A DNA stretch of 11,286 nt from Verrucomicrobiota bacterium (lineage in GTDB: Bacteria > Verrucomicrobiota > Verrucomicrobiia > Limisphaerales > AV2): contig QHPA01000078.1 of assembly GCA_003218935.1 (NCBI GenBank), forward strand, positions 1 through 11,286. The letters run 5' to 3'. Position 1 is the stretch's first letter; each line of letters starts with the position of its first letter. Made by a program: the position numbers and the translations under genes. The notes below the pieces were generated by a model. The model did no database searches. It saw only the letters and a program-made list of their open reading frames with translations, and was not told the origin of the DNA. This document shows positions 1 through 8,209 of the stretch, piece after piece.

Positions 1-1129
1 CGGTCACTACGGTCTCGCCCGGCTTGAGGCCGCTTTGCACGACCGTTTCGCCCTGGCGCCCCGCGCCCACAACCACCGGCCGTAACTCGACCGTGTGGTC
101 CGCTTTCACCACAAACACGAAATCACCGTTCTGCCCCGGCTGAATTGCCGGCGTCGGGACCACGACCGCGTTCGCCTGCTCGGAGAGGGTCATGGCCACC
201 TGCACAAATTGCCCGGGCCAGAGCGCGTTGTCCGTGTTATCGAACGTGGCTTTGAGTTGAATCATTCCGGTCGTCGGATCCACCGCATTATCAATGAACG
301 AAACGTTGCCCTGTGGTGGCGCTCCGTCCAGGTTCACATAACTCGCCTGCGCTTTGAGGGGCCCATCGCGCATCCGCCGCTTGATTTCAGGCAGAAACTG
401 CTCCGGCACGGCGAACGAAACAAAGATGGGATGGACCTGGTTGATCTGGAGCAACACGTCGTCCTCGGCCTTCACGATGTTTCCTTCGTGCAGCAGGAGA
501 TTTCCGGTGCGGCCGTCGATGGGTGAACGGATGGAGGTGAATTCGAGGTTGAGCGCCGCGTTGGTGATGGCCGCTCGGTCCGCCAGCACCGTGCCGCGGA
601 GCGTGTCGAGGTTGGCCTGCGCCTTGTCGTAGTCATCACGCGAACTGATGTTGGATTCAAACAGCTTTTTTGCCCGCGCAAACTCAATCCGCGCGTTCTC
701 CAGTTGCGCCTCGTCGCGCGCCAGGTTGGCTTTCGCCTGGTCGAGCGCTGCCTGCGACGGGCGCGGGTCGATGGTGAACAGCAGATCGTCTTTCCGCACT
801 TCCTTACCCTCCTGAAAATGAACCTGGACCAGTTGTCCGGTGATCTGCGAACGCACGGCCACCTTGGAATAGGGCATCACGTTGCCGATCGCCTGGATTT
901 GCACCGGCATGCTTTTCGCCATTGCCTTGCCGACCAGCACGGGCACCGACGCGCCCACCTCGCTTTTGCCCTGTTTTTCAGCGCTGGCCTCCTGGCGGGA
1001 ACAGCCGGAGAGGCTGAAGCCTACGGCCAGCAGAAGGGGTAAACTTCCGTGAATGAGAAAATGCCTCTGCCGCCCCAAACAAGCAACGGCGCGTCCCGTT
1101 TCACCGAAAGAATTCGAGAGTGCTGTCAT
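1..1129 (-). CDS. RND efflux membrane-fusion (periplasmic adaptor) lipoprotein, 3' part cut off by the window edge
   Basis: About 376 residues are present; the C-terminus lies beyond position 1. It would link an inner-membrane RND pump to an outer-membrane channel. The N-terminus has a hydrophobic stretch ending in a lipobox Leu-Ser-Gly-Cys (Cys about residue 43), so it is probably a lipoprotein. A biotinyl-lipoyl-like half follows (TGQLVQV...EGKEV), then an Ala/Lys/Glu-rich coiled-coil hairpin at roughly residues 110-175, the closing lipoyl half (SPIDGRTGN), and the family signature LWPGQFV of the beta-barrel domain. The visible end, GLKPGETVV, belongs to the membrane-proximal domain. ATG at 1129 is 4 bases after the tetR stop codon, so the two genes are probably co-transcribed; a weak AGGAG lies about 17 bases upstream, inside tetR. 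The part before the hydrophobic core is long, so a TTG at codon 18 is a possible alternative start. An RND pump gene probably follows outside the window. Confidence 0.93.
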   Translation of the reverse strand, partial: MTALSNSFGETGRAVACLGRQRHFLIHGSLPLLLAVGFSLSGCSRQEASAEKQGKSEVGASVPVLVGKAMAKSMPVQIQAIGNVMPYSKVAVRSQITGQLVQVHFQEGKEVRKDDLLFTIDPRPSQAALDQAKANLARDEAQLENARIEFARAKKLFESNISSRDDYDKAQANLDTLRGTVLADRAAITNAALNLEFTSIRSPIDGRTGNLLLHEGNIVKAEDDVLLQINQVHPIFVSFAVPEQFLPEIKRRMRDGPLKAQASYVNLDGAPPQGNVSFIDNAVDPTTGMIQLKATFDNTDNALWPGQFVQVAMTLSEQANAVVVPTPAIQPGQNGDFVFVVKADHTVELRPVVVGAGRQGETVVQSGLKPGETVVT

Positions 1130-1133
1130 TCAA

Positions 1134-1811
1134 TTAGTCTTTGATTCTCCTGTGCCGCGCAATTTCCTCGCCCATCCGCTCACCGTTCCTGGGCCGCAAA
1201 GCCCTGCCCATCCAATGCAGAAACGCGGTGCGTTCAACTCGAAAGCGCGGATCGTCCGGGCAAAGCCCCGTAATCAATCGGACGACTTGAGGAAACGCGA
1301 GGGCGTAGGTCGTCAGCGAAACCATGGCCAGCAACACATGTCGCGGGTCGAGTTCCGGCGCGATGTACCCGCGCTTCTGTCGACTGCGGATGTTCTCCAC
1401 CCCTGCCGCCGCGGCTTGGCGACGCGCCTCTTCGTCCATCACCTTTCCTTTGCCCCCTTGCAAGGCCTCCCATTGCTGCAAACGAATCCAATCCATGTCC
1501 TGCAGCGCCAATTCAAACCAGTACGGGAGACTCTCCGCCGGATCGTCGGGAGACGACGCGGCCCAGGCGGCCCGGTCCGCCATCTTCCGGCGCAAGACCT
1601 CGCGAAACAATCCCGCCTTGTCGCCGAAGTAGTGATAGAGCATCCGCTTGTTGATGGCGGCCCGCCGCGCGATGACGTCCACGCGGGCGCCGGCAAAGCC
1701 CTTGGCGGAAAACTCCTTGAGGGCCGCCGAGAGGATTTGTTCCCGCGTGCGTTGCGGATCGCGCGCGCTCCCTTTCCACTGGCTGTTTCCCGTTGGAGCC
1801 GGGCCTTTCAT
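1134..1811 (-). CDS. TetR/AcrR-family transcriptional repressor of the adjacent efflux operon
   Basis: The protein is 225 residues from ATG at 1811. The N-terminal TetR DNA-binding domain is clear: TREQILSAALKEFSAKGF forms helix 1, and the helix-turn-helix VDVIARRAAINKRMLYHYFG lies at about residues 44-63, followed by DKAGLF. The C-terminal half is helical and variable, as expected for ligand binding and dimerisation in this family. A GTG at 1832 would add seven residues; I prefer the ATG because the extension adds nothing conserved. No clear Shine-Dalgarno sequence precedes either start. The gene stops 4 bases before an RND adaptor gene on the same strand, the usual arrangement for a local repressor of a drug-efflux operon. 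A perfect palindrome just upstream is a likely autoregulatory operator. The inducing ligand cannot be read from the sequence. Confidence 0.93.
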   Translation of the reverse strand: MKGPAPTGNSQWKGSARDPQRTREQILSAALKEFSAKGFAGARVDVIARRAAINKRMLYHYFGDKAGLFREVLRRKMADRAAWAASSPDDPAESLPYWFELALQDMDWIRLQQWEALQGGKGKVMDEEARRQAAAAGVENIRSRQKRGYIAPELDPRHVLLAMVSLTTYALAFPQVVRLITGLCPDDPRFRVERTAFLHWMGRALRPRNGERMGEEIARHRRIKD

Positions 1812-1835
1812 TTCGAACAACGTTAGAGACACGAC

Positions 1836-1855
1836 AAGTAACCAAACGGTTACTT
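1836..1855. promoter_or_regulatory. Candidate TetR operator palindrome
   Basis: Arms AAGTAACC (1836-1843) and GGTTACTT (1848-1855) are perfect 8 bp inverted repeats around AAAC. The site starts 4 bases upstream of the possible GTG start and 25 bases upstream of the ATG of tetR. Short palindromes in this position are typical binding sites of autoregulating TetR repressors. I see no strong -35/-10 pair. Operator function is inferred from symmetry and position. Confidence 0.6.
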
Positions 1856-1949
1856 TCCCTGCAACCGACGCGGCGGCGAGACGAACTGCATCCTTCGGGC
1901 CAGGACGTATTCCATGCAGTCACCCTGTCCCTAGAAGAGAACGTTACGG

Positions 1950-3416
1950 TTAAGGCAATGGCGGCTTCTCCCGGTGCCAACCGGTGCTCTGCTCGTAGGC
2001 GTGCGCGAGTTTCAAAATGGTGGCCTCGCCGAAGGGTTTGCCCAGCAGTTGCAGGCCGATCGGCAGTTTCGGCGATTGGGTGAAACCGCACGGCACGCTG
2101 ATGCCGCAGATGCCGGCGACGTTCGCCGCGACGGTGAAGACGTCCGAAAGATACATTTGCAGCGGGTCGTCGGACTTTTCCCCGACCTTGAACGCGGCGG
2201 TCGGGGTCGTCGGCGTGACAATGGAGTCCACTTGCTCGAACGCCTTTAAAAAGTCCTGCCGGATCAGCGTGCGGACTTTCTGGGCGCGCAGGTAGTAGGC
2301 ATCGTAGTAACCACTGCTGAGGACGTAAGTGCCGAGGATGATGCGGCGTTTCACTTCTGCGCCGAAACCCGCGCCACGGGTCTTACCGTAAAGCTCGACC
2401 GGGTCGGCCCCATCCACCCGCAGGCCGTAGCGAATGCCGTCGAATCGCGCGAGGTTCGCCGAAGCCTCGGCGGGCGCGATGATGTAGTAGGTCGCCGCCG
2501 CATAATCGGTGTGCGGCAGGGAAATCTCCCTCGCTTCCGCGCCGAGCTTTTGCAGTTGCCGCACGGCGGCGTCAACCGCCGCTTTCACTTCGGGATCGAG
2601 TCCGCCGATCATATATTCCTTCGGCAAGCCAAGTTTCAGCCCTTTGATGTTGCCGCCCAGCGCGTCGGCGTAGTCCGGTACCGCCTCCGGCACACTGGTC
2701 GAGTCGCGTGGGTCGAGGCCGCTGATGACGCTCATGATGACCGCTGCATCGCGCACGTCTTTGCTGAACGGTCCGATCTGGTCGAGCGACGAAGCGAAGG
2801 CGACGAGGCCGTAGCGCGAAACGCGTCCGTAAGTGGGTTTCAAGCCAACGACGCCACACAAGGCGGCGGGCTGTCGAATCGAACCGCCAGTGTCCGAACC
2901 GAGCGTGGCGATGGCTTCGTCCGCCGCGACCGCCGCCGCTGAACCGCCGGACGAACCGCCGGGAATGCGCGCCGTGTCCCACGGGTTCAGCGTGGTGAAG
3001 AACGCTGAGTTTTCCGTCGAGCTGCCCATCGCGAACTCGTCCATGTTCAGGCGGCCAAAGATGATCGCGCCCGCGGCTTTCAATCTCTCGATGACTGTCG
3101 CGTCGTAGGGTGAAACAAATTTGCCGAGAATCTTCGATCCGCAATTGCACGGGTGGCCTTTCACGCAAAGCACATCCTTCACGGCGACGGGAACACCGAG
3201 CAAAGGACGCTGTTTGAAATCCGCGCCGTCGGCGATTGCTTTATCAGCGGCCTTGGCCTGCGCGAGCGCATCCGCCGCGTCGTAGCCAAGGAAAGCTTTG
3301 ATTCGTCGGTCCACACGCTGGATTTGATCGAGGCACGCCTGCATCGCTTCGCGGGCGGAGCATTCGCGTTTCGCAAGCTTGCCTGTAAGCTCGGAAATGG
3401 TGAGTTGGTTCAGCAT
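1950..3416 (-). CDS. gatA: Aspartyl/glutamyl-tRNA(Asn/Gln) amidotransferase subunit A
   Basis: The protein is 488 residues, the normal length for GatA. It is the glutaminase subunit of GatCAB: it releases ammonia from glutamine, which GatB uses to convert Glu-tRNA(Gln) and/or Asp-tRNA(Asn) to the correct aminoacyl-tRNA. The amidase-signature triad is intact: Lys80 in VAVKDVL, Ser155 in GGSSGGS, and the nucleophile Ser179 in [13 protein letters not shown]. The flanking [14 protein letters not shown] and SLDQIGP motifs are also intact. ATG at 3416 matches the usual GatA N-terminus (L..LT..EL). The gene lies 77 bases after gatC on the same strand; gatB is not in the window. The gap to gatC contains CGAAT-type repeats rather than an obvious promoter. 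Asn-specific, Gln-specific or dual use cannot be decided here. Confidence 0.98.
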   Translation of the reverse strand: MLNQLTISELTGKLAKRECSAREAMQACLDQIQRVDRRIKAFLGYDAADALAQAKAADKAIADGADFKQRPLLGVPVAVKDVLCVKGHPCNCGSKILGKFVSPYDATVIERLKAAGAIIFGRLNMDEFAMGSSTENSAFFTTLNPWDTARIPGGSSGGSAAAVAADEAIATLGSDTGGSIRQPAALCGVVGLKPTYGRVSRYGLVAFASSLDQIGPFSKDVRDAAVIMSVISGLDPRDSTSVPEAVPDYADALGGNIKGLKLGLPKEYMIGGLDPEVKAAVDAAVRQLQKLGAEAREISLPHTDYAAATYYIIAPAEASANLARFDGIRYGLRVDGADPVELYGKTRGAGFGAEVKRRIILGTYVLSSGYYDAYYLRAQKVRTLIRQDFLKAFEQVDSIVTPTTPTAAFKVGEKSDDPLQMYLSDVFTVAANVAGICGISVPCGFTQSPKLPIGLQLLGKPFGEATILKLAHAYEQSTGWHREKPPLP

Positions 3417-3430
3417 GAAAAAACCTGGAC

Positions 3431-3457
3431 ACGAATTACACGAATCAGCGCAAATTC
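3431..3457. repeat. Three 9-bp units of a CGAAT-type intergenic repeat
   Basis: Units ACGAATTAC, ACGAATCAG and CGCAAATTC run in phase with period 9 inside the gatC-gatA gap (3417-3493). The same kind of array occurs twice upstream of kdsA (9281-9308 and 9388-9415). Nothing else is recognisable in this gap. Confidence 0.55.
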
Positions 3458-3493
3458 ATTCTCCCATACGCGCGCGTTCGTGAAAATCGGGTC

Positions 3494-3781
3494 TTACTCC
3501 ACGATCTTCGGCACCAGGAACAGGCCGCCGGCGCGGGCCGGTGCATTGCGGAGGGCTTCATCGTTGGTCAACCCGAACCGCACTTCGTCGGGCCGGGTCA
3601 CGTTGATCATCGGCACGGCGTGGGCGGTCGGTTCGACCTGGCTGACCTCGAGTTCTTTCAATTTCTCGACGTAGCCGAGAATGTTGGCGAGCTGCGCGCT
3701 GAGCTTTTGTTCTTCCGCGCAGGTCAATTCGATATGCGCAAGACGCGCGGCGTATCTGACATCAAATTCCATCGCAGACAT
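3494..3781 (-). CDS. gatC: Aspartyl/glutamyl-tRNA(Asn/Gln) amidotransferase subunit C
   Basis: The protein is 95 residues, a typical GatC length. This small subunit wraps around GatA and GatB to stabilise the GatCAB complex. Family features are the N-terminal VRYAARLAHIELT, the ILGYVEKLKELEVSQVEPTAH segment, and the Arg-Pro-Asp-Glu-Val (RPDEV) stretch followed by NAPARAGGLFLVPKIVE. ATG at 3781 is 6 bases after the ptsH stop, so translation is probably coupled; the ATG at codon 4 (3772) is an alternative start. gatA follows 77 bases downstream. A ptsH-gatC junction is unusual compared with the common gatCAB operons. Confidence 0.96.
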   Translation of the reverse strand: MSAMEFDVRYAARLAHIELTCAEEQKLSAQLANILGYVEKLKELEVSQVEPTAHAVPMINVTRPDEVRFGLTNDEALRNAPARAGGLFLVPKIVE

Positions 3782-3787
3782 ACGCGG

Positions 3788-4090
3788 TCAGTCCTCGTCG
3801 AACTTGCGTTGCAGAAGCGCGTCCAGCTCGGCAACCGCTCGGGCGGCGTCTTCGCCTTCTGCCCGAACGTGCAGTTTGCTCCCCGGCCCGGCCGCGAGCA
3901 TCATCAGGCCCATGATGCTTTTGCCATTGACCCTCTCGCCGTCCTTTTCCACAAAAACGTCGCACTCAAAGCGGTTGGCCGTCTTGACAAACATCGCTGC
4001 GGGCCGGGCGTGAATGCCGAGTTTGTTCCTGACCACCAACTCGCGGGTGACTGCGGAGTGTTTGTCGGTCGGCTTCTTCGTCGCGCTCAT
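3788..4090 (-). CDS. ptsH: HPr-family phosphocarrier protein
   Basis: The protein is 100 residues, with about 12 extra residues before the usual HPr start. The active-site His27 lies in LGIHARPAAMFV, where enzyme I would place a phosphate. The regulatory Ser58 lies in NGKSIMGLMMLAA, exactly 31 residues after the histidine, the same spacing as His15/Ser46 of canonical HPr. Both phosphorylation sites are therefore present. The gene for the HPr kinase that would modify Ser58 ends 45 bases upstream on the same strand. No enzyme I or sugar permease gene is in the window, so a regulatory role is as likely as sugar transport. ATG at 4090 is the only sensible start; no Shine-Dalgarno sequence is evident. 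Confidence 0.96.
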   Translation of the reverse strand: MSATKKPTDKHSAVTRELVVRNKLGIHARPAAMFVKTANRFECDVFVEKDGERVNGKSIMGLMMLAAGPGSKLHVRAEGEDAARAVAELDALLQRKFDED

Positions 4091-4135
4091 TCAGCGCTTG
4101 ATTATGAGGACGAGCAAGCGATTTGCCAATGAAAT

Positions 4136-5083
4136 TCAGAGCCGCAACTTGCGGGACATCTGGGCGATGAGCCGGTCGTTCAATTCCTTGGCCGGATTGT
4201 AGCCGGAACGCTTCAGCTTGGTCTGGAAAGCGGCCACTTCAATCAACCGTGCCAGGTCGCGTCCGGGCCGGACCGGAATGATGATGTGCGGGATGTCCAC
4301 CCCCAGGATCTTCACAAACTGTTCTTCCATCCCGAGCCGGTCCACGTCCTGCACTTCGTTCCAGACTTTCAGCGTGACGACCAGATCGACGCGTTTTTCA
4401 GCGCGGATGCATTTGACTCCGAACATCGCGGCGACGTTGATGATGCCAATACCTCGCACTTCCATGTGGTTGCGGGTCAGCTCGGCGCTGGTGCCGATGA
4501 CTTCGCGCCCGTCCACCAGCGTGACTTTGGTCACATCGTCCGACACCAGACTGTAGCCGCGCTCGATCAATGCCAGCACGCTTTCGCTTTTGCCGATGCC
4601 GCTTTCGCCGCGAATGATGGCGCCGACGCCCAGGATGTCCACCATGCTTCCCATCTCCGTGCTGCGCGGCGCGAACATCATTTCCAGCGCCAGCGTGGCA
4701 AGATTGATGAACTTCATCGTGATGAGCGGGCAGCGAAACACCGGCACGTCCGCCCGTTCCGCGGCCTTGAGAAAAAGCCTGTCCGGATGAATGTTCCGGC
4801 TGAAAACGACGCAGGGAATTTTATACGAAAACAGATCGGCGTAACGGTGTTCCCGTTCCTCCTTGCCCAGGGACTTGAGGAAGGTGGATTCCGCGCTGCC
4901 GATCACCTGCACTCGTTTGCTGGCGAAATATTTGGTGAACCCGGCCAGCGCGAGGCCGGGTCGATTGACCGTCTGCTCGCGAATCACCCGCTTCAAACCG
5001 GCGGCTCCGGCAACCAGTTTCATCTCCAACTCGCCGGCATGCTCGGTGTAAAACCGTTCAACGGTGACGACATCGCGTTGCAT
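4136..5083 (-). CDS. hprK: HPr kinase/phosphorylase
   Basis: From ATG at 5083 the protein is 315 residues, normal for HprK. It phosphorylates, and in many bacteria dephosphorylates, the regulatory serine of HPr, encoded next door. The P-loop GESGIGKS is at residues 159-166, the catalytic acidic pair (Asp182-Asp183) is in LVSDDVTKV, and the HprK signature MEVRGIGIINV is at 207-217. The N-terminal domain starts with the family-like DVVTVERFY. An upstream TTG (5134) would add 17 residues, but these are encoded by GTTAAAT-type repeat DNA, so I chose the ATG. In Firmicute enzymes a His-Gly pair precedes the P-loop; here the matching site reads Glu-Met-Gly (Met144), so the histidine is missing. The gene sits between lptB and ptsH. 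Confidence 0.96.
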   Translation of the reverse strand: MQRDVVTVERFYTEHAGELEMKLVAGAAGLKRVIREQTVNRPGLALAGFTKYFASKRVQVIGSAESTFLKSLGKEEREHRYADLFSYKIPCVVFSRNIHPDRLFLKAAERADVPVFRCPLITMKFINLATLALEMMFAPRSTEMGSMVDILGVGAIIRGESGIGKSESVLALIERGYSLVSDDVTKVTLVDGREVIGTSAELTRNHMEVRGIGIINVAAMFGVKCIRAEKRVDLVVTLKVWNEVQDVDRLGMEEQFVKILGVDIPHIIIPVRPGRDLARLIEVAAFQTKLKRSGYNPAKELNDRLIAQMSRKLRL

Positions 5084-5091
5084 ATCTTTTG

Positions 5092-5181
5092 AAATCGTTA
5101 AATGCGTTAAATCGTTGAATTGTTGAACAGACAAACGCCCTCGCTCACACGCGCTTCCCGTTCAACGCTTCGGCGATTTAA
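5092..5181. repeat. GTTAAAT/GTTGAA short-period repeats with an imperfect inverted repeat
   Basis: Units AAATCGTTA, AATGCGTTA, AATCGTTG and AATTGTTG run from 5092 to 5125 with a period of 8-9. Segments 5107-5128 and 5160-5181 form an inverted repeat matching at 18 of 22 positions, with a 31-base loop. This fills most of the gap between lptB and hprK. No T-run follows on the minus strand, so I do not call it a terminator. It could be a degenerate mobile repeat or an RNA hairpin upstream of hprK. Confidence 0.5.
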
Positions 5182-5210
5182 CGGTTCAACTTTTTTGACG
5201 AATTGACGAA

Positions 5211-6011
5211 CTATAGATTGAATTCCGGTCCGAGATAAATCTCGCGGGCCTTCGGGTCGTTGGGCATCTCCGGCCCAAGTCCATGGTAAACCACCTCGCC
5301 TTTATGAATCAGATAAGCGCGGTCCACCAGCTTGAGTGTCTCGCGCACGTTGTGGTCGGTAATCAAGATGCCCAGACCGCGTTCCTGCAGGCGCCGGACA
5401 ATCTTCTGCACTTCATAAACCGCGATCGGATCAATGCCGCTGAACGGTTCGTCGAGCAGCATGAGCTTGGGGCTGGTCACCAGCGCGCGGGTGATTTCCA
5501 GCCGCCGCTTCTCACCGCCGCTGAGCGTGTACGCCTTGCTTTTGGCGAGCCGCGCCAGGTCGAGTTCGTCGAGGAGATACTTCAGCCGCACCTGGCGCTC
5601 CTGCGCGTCCATCACGCACGTCTCCAAAATCGCCAGAATGTTCTGCTCGACGGTCAGTTTGCGAAATACCGACGGTTCCTGCGTCAGGTAACCGATGCCC
5701 AGCCGCGCGCGTCGATGCATCGGCCAACGAGTGATCTCCCGCTCCTGAAATCGCACGTCGCCTTCGTCCGGCTTCACCAAGCCGACGACGATGTTGAACG
5801 TGGTTGTCTTGCCGGCGCCATTGGGGCCGAGCAGTCCGACGATTTCGCCGGCATCCACGTAAATCGACACGCCGTTGACGACACGCCTTTGGCGGTATTC
5901 CTTGACCAATTTCTCGGTGCACAACAAGTGTCGCGCCTGGTCAACGGTCACCGCGGGCGACGCAGGACTTTTTTGCAGCTCCGGCTGCGTTTGTGACTGA
6001 GGCAGGTTCAC
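5211..6011 (-). CDS. lptB: LPS export ABC transporter ATP-binding protein
   Basis: The protein is 266 residues from a GTG at 6011. LptB is the cytoplasmic ATPase that drives LPS extraction from the inner membrane through LptFG towards the LptC-LptA bridge. Visible motifs are Walker [10 protein letters not shown] (62-70), the Q-loop Gln111 in the LptB-typical [20 protein letters not shown], signature LSGGE (163-167), Walker B LMLLDEP with catalytic Glu188, and the H-loop His220 in ITDHNVRET. LptB is usually about 240 residues; the first 28 residues here are polar, Gln/Pro-rich and not conserved, so a later start is possible (the GTG before ACC-GTT, or a TTG near residue 29). The gene lies 28 bases after an LptA-like gene. 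lptF and lptG are not in the window. Confidence 0.96.
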   Translation of the reverse strand: MNLPQSQTQPELQKSPASPAVTVDQARHLLCTEKLVKEYRQRRVVNGVSIYVDAGEIVGLLGPNGAGKTTTFNIVVGLVKPDEGDVRFQEREITRWPMHRRARLGIGYLTQEPSVFRKLTVEQNILAILETCVMDAQERQVRLKYLLDELDLARLAKSKAYTLSGGEKRRLEITRALVTSPKLMLLDEPFSGIDPIAVYEVQKIVRRLQERGLGILITDHNVRETLKLVDRAYLIHKGEVVYHGLGPEMPNDPKAREIYLGPEFNL

Positions 6012-6039
6012 ACAGAAATGGGTCGAGCGAAAATCATGC

Positions 6040-8040
6040 TCACGATTTCGGCAGGGCCGGCGTTGCTTTCTTCTTCAGCGACTCCGGATTCAGTTTCACT
6101 TTCCAATTTCCCGTTGCTTTCAGCGTCGTGTTCGCCCGGTCCCAAATCACCGGGTCACCCCATACTTTTCCCTCGCCGGCCGTCAGCACCGGATTATTCC
6201 CTGACAATTCCAATACCCCAGGAGCGCCCGTGTAAACCGCCTTCGACCCGCTGCCTTCGATTACGCCCTGCGCATCCGCCACGACGAACTTAACCCGGTT
6301 ACCGCTCGTCAACACGACCTCTCCGTTGCCGGCGGTGTAAACCGCTTTGTCGCCCTGCGCCCGTTTTTCTCCGCCGGACTCGCGAACAACGAGTTCCACG
6401 TTTCCCTCCGCGACAACACGTTCCACCTGGTTTGTCCCCAACAACATTTTGCCGGTCACGGTCAACTCCTCGCTCGCCAGATTCATCTGCTCCGGTTCGC
6501 TGGCCCGCACATGGCCGCGATAAGTCGCCAGGCTCAGATTCGTGTTCGCTGCGTCCGGTTTCAATTCAAAATCGTCTGAAGCGACCTCAATCGGCTTGGG
6601 CGGATCAGTCGAGGTCCCACTCGCCGCCACGTTGGTCCGGGCGGCGGACCCGGACGGTAACCACGTCGAAGCGCCGAGTGCGCCGGTGGGCAAACGCATC
6701 CGGACGTTGCGCGCGGCGTGATACGCCCTGTTTTTCAAGTCGAACGCGAGGACTTCGGAAGTTCCTTCGCGCTGGCTCATTTTCCACTCCGGGTTTCCCG
6801 TCACTTCGACCAGTGCGTTCGTCGCAGTGTAAACCGCCTTCTCACCGGTCACGCGATTGTCCCCTTGCTCCATCACCACGCTCCGCTCGGCCACGACGCT
6901 TTCCGTCCGATTGCTCTGCGCCGTCGATATGATCGTCATCAACTCGCAGCCCAGGTTTCCCTTTCCGCTGTTCACCTGCACGTTGCCGCGGAACACCGCG
7001 AGGTTGAAGTTTGTGTCCGCGACATCCGGCTTGAACTCGAAATCACCGGCCCGCACCTGCGCCGGCTGGCCTTCTGCCGCGGTCGCGGTGGTTTCCGACG
7101 AACTTTCGGGCAGCAGAAAACCGCTCTGCCCAATCGAACCCGGCGGCAGCGTCATCTCCACGTTGCGCCGGGCGTGAAACTCCCGCGTCCTCCGGTTCAC
7201 CACCAGCTCCTCCGCGCGGCCCTCGTACTGGCGAAGGCGCCATGCTGGATTGCCCGTCAACTCGATTACCTCCGTGGCCTGACGATACGTCGCCTGGTCG
7301 CCCGAGGCATGGACCTGATCCGAGTCAATGACCACCTGTTGTCTTGCCACGATACTCTCAATCCGCCGGCTTTCGTCTGATGGCGACCGCTCGGAAAAAG
7401 CGACTGTCAGAGCACTGCAAGTCATTTTGCCCTGCGGATCTTCCACCCGAACGTTGCACTCGAACACAGCAAGATTCGACTGATACCGCATCCGATCGGA
7501 AAAAATTTGCAGAAATTGATTGGTCGCCGGCGCTGCTTCGGTCTGCCTTCCGGACTGACCAGCACCGCGTGTCGCGGTTGTTTGCGATGGTGATTGGAGC
7601 AAATCCTTTCGGATCGTGGCATGGATGTGGTTGGAAATCGTCAACGATCCATTCGCCCGAGCGTACTCAAAACCGTCGCCTTCGAGTGAAAACTGGCCGC
7701 TGCCGCTGCTCGCCTCCAGACGATTCGTCGAAGCAACCGATTCAGTTTTAAGGTTATAAATGCAAGCCGCCGAGGCGACCTCAAGGTTTGTCTTCCCGGT
7801 GTCATCGAAGAATTGAAGCCGTACTCCGTCGCCGATCAGCAACTCCTCGTTGGAAATATTTGTCGCGCTGCCCCCGGTCAAAAGCATGGTGCGTTTGCCG
7901 GTCTGTTCGTCCACGAACGCATGCTTGAAACGTTTGGCCCCGCCTTCGATCAGTTGCGAACGCACCGCAGGCGACACCAGCACGAGTGCGGCAACCACCG
8001 ACAAACAGAAACGCCGAAGTTTCACGCCGGACTCATTCAT
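6040..8040 (-). CDS. Large LptA/OstA-family periplasmic protein with three tandem OstA-like units
   Basis: The protein is 666 residues from ATG at 8040; LptA and LptC are each under 200 residues in E. coli. A signal peptide is clear (KLRRF then a hydrophobic core, likely cleavage after Val-Arg-Ser near residue 28). An N-terminal OstA-like part (about 30-145) is followed by a Ser/Thr/Gln linker and three repeats at roughly 178-313, 328-465 and 485-620. Each has LAVFxxNVxV-like strands (190, 347, 504), an ESVVAxxxVV segment, G(D/E)xAxYx (247, 399, 563) and, in the first two, LTGNP/VTGNP plus HAxRNVxM (289, 441). A short last unit, [16 protein letters not shown], ends in a Lys-rich tail. Strand-rich repeats of this type form the LptA beta-jellyroll that carries LPS across the periplasm. 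Position directly before lptB supports LPS export. It may cover both LptC and LptA roles. Reading further upstream, in frame to 8403, crosses a mobile repeat and was rejected. Confidence 0.88.
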   Translation of the reverse strand: MNESGVKLRRFCLSVVAALVLVSPAVRSQLIEGGAKRFKHAFVDEQTGKRTMLLTGGSATNISNEELLIGDGVRLQFFDDTGKTNLEVASAACIYNLKTESVASTNRLEASSGSGQFSLEGDGFEYARANGSLTISNHIHATIRKDLLQSPSQTTATRGAGQSGRQTEAAPATNQFLQIFSDRMRYQSNLAVFECNVRVEDPQGKMTCSALTVAFSERSPSDESRRIESIVARQQVVIDSDQVHASGDQATYRQATEVIELTGNPAWRLRQYEGRAEELVVNRRTREFHARRNVEMTLPPGSIGQSGFLLPESSSETTATAAEGQPAQVRAGDFEFKPDVADTNFNLAVFRGNVQVNSGKGNLGCELMTIISTAQSNRTESVVAERSVVMEQGDNRVTGEKAVYTATNALVEVTGNPEWKMSQREGTSEVLAFDLKNRAYHAARNVRMRLPTGALGASTWLPSGSAARTNVAASGTSTDPPKPIEVASDDFELKPDAANTNLSLATYRGHVRASEPEQMNLASEELTVTGKMLLGTNQVERVVAEGNVELVVRESGGEKRAQGDKAVYTAGNGEVVLTSGNRVKFVVADAQGVIEGSGSKAVYTGAPGVLELSGNNPVLTAGEGKVWGDPVIWDRANTTLKATGNWKVKLNPESLKKKATPALPKS

Positions 8041-8119
8041 AAAGCCCGCGCGGGAGTTTAGGAAGAATATTCCTCCGTCCACCCAGTCCAACTGAATCGT
8101 TACGGAGCGGGATGGAATC

Positions 8120-8188
8120 GGGGAGCGCGCCCGCCTCGGGCGCGGCCAACGGCGCCCTCGCCGTTGGCATTCCGGCGCCAGGCGCTCC
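8120..8188. repeat. Paired-hairpin palindromic repeat (left copy)
   Basis: Two perfect hairpins are adjacent: 7 bp arms 8127-8133/8137-8143 (loop CCT), and 10 bp arms 8145-8154/8159-8168 (loop CCCT). The segment begins GGGGAGCGC and ends GCGCTCC at 8182-8188, so a short outer stem can close the pair. GGAATCGGGGAGC at 8114-8126 recurs exactly at 9312-9324. It lies between kdsA and the LptA-like gene. Confidence 0.65.
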
Positions 8189-8209
8189 ATTGGATGGTTT
8201 TTCCTTCGG

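Noticed and set aside
1053..1826. 257-residue open frame on the plus strand
   Set aside because: It is antisense to the clear TetR gene and to the start of the adaptor gene; the composition is that of a high-GC shadow frame.
1833..1949. Rho-independent terminator between gatA and tetR
   Set aside because: Only a 7 bp inverted repeat (ACTGCAT/ATGCAGT) with a long loop and no T-run is present.
4286..5092. 268-residue open frame on the plus strand
   Set aside because: It is antisense to hprK, which has intact catalytic motifs.
5084..5134. TTG start adding 17 residues to HprK
   Set aside because: The added codons are GTTAAAT-type repeat DNA, and the family-like N-terminus begins just after the ATG at 5083.
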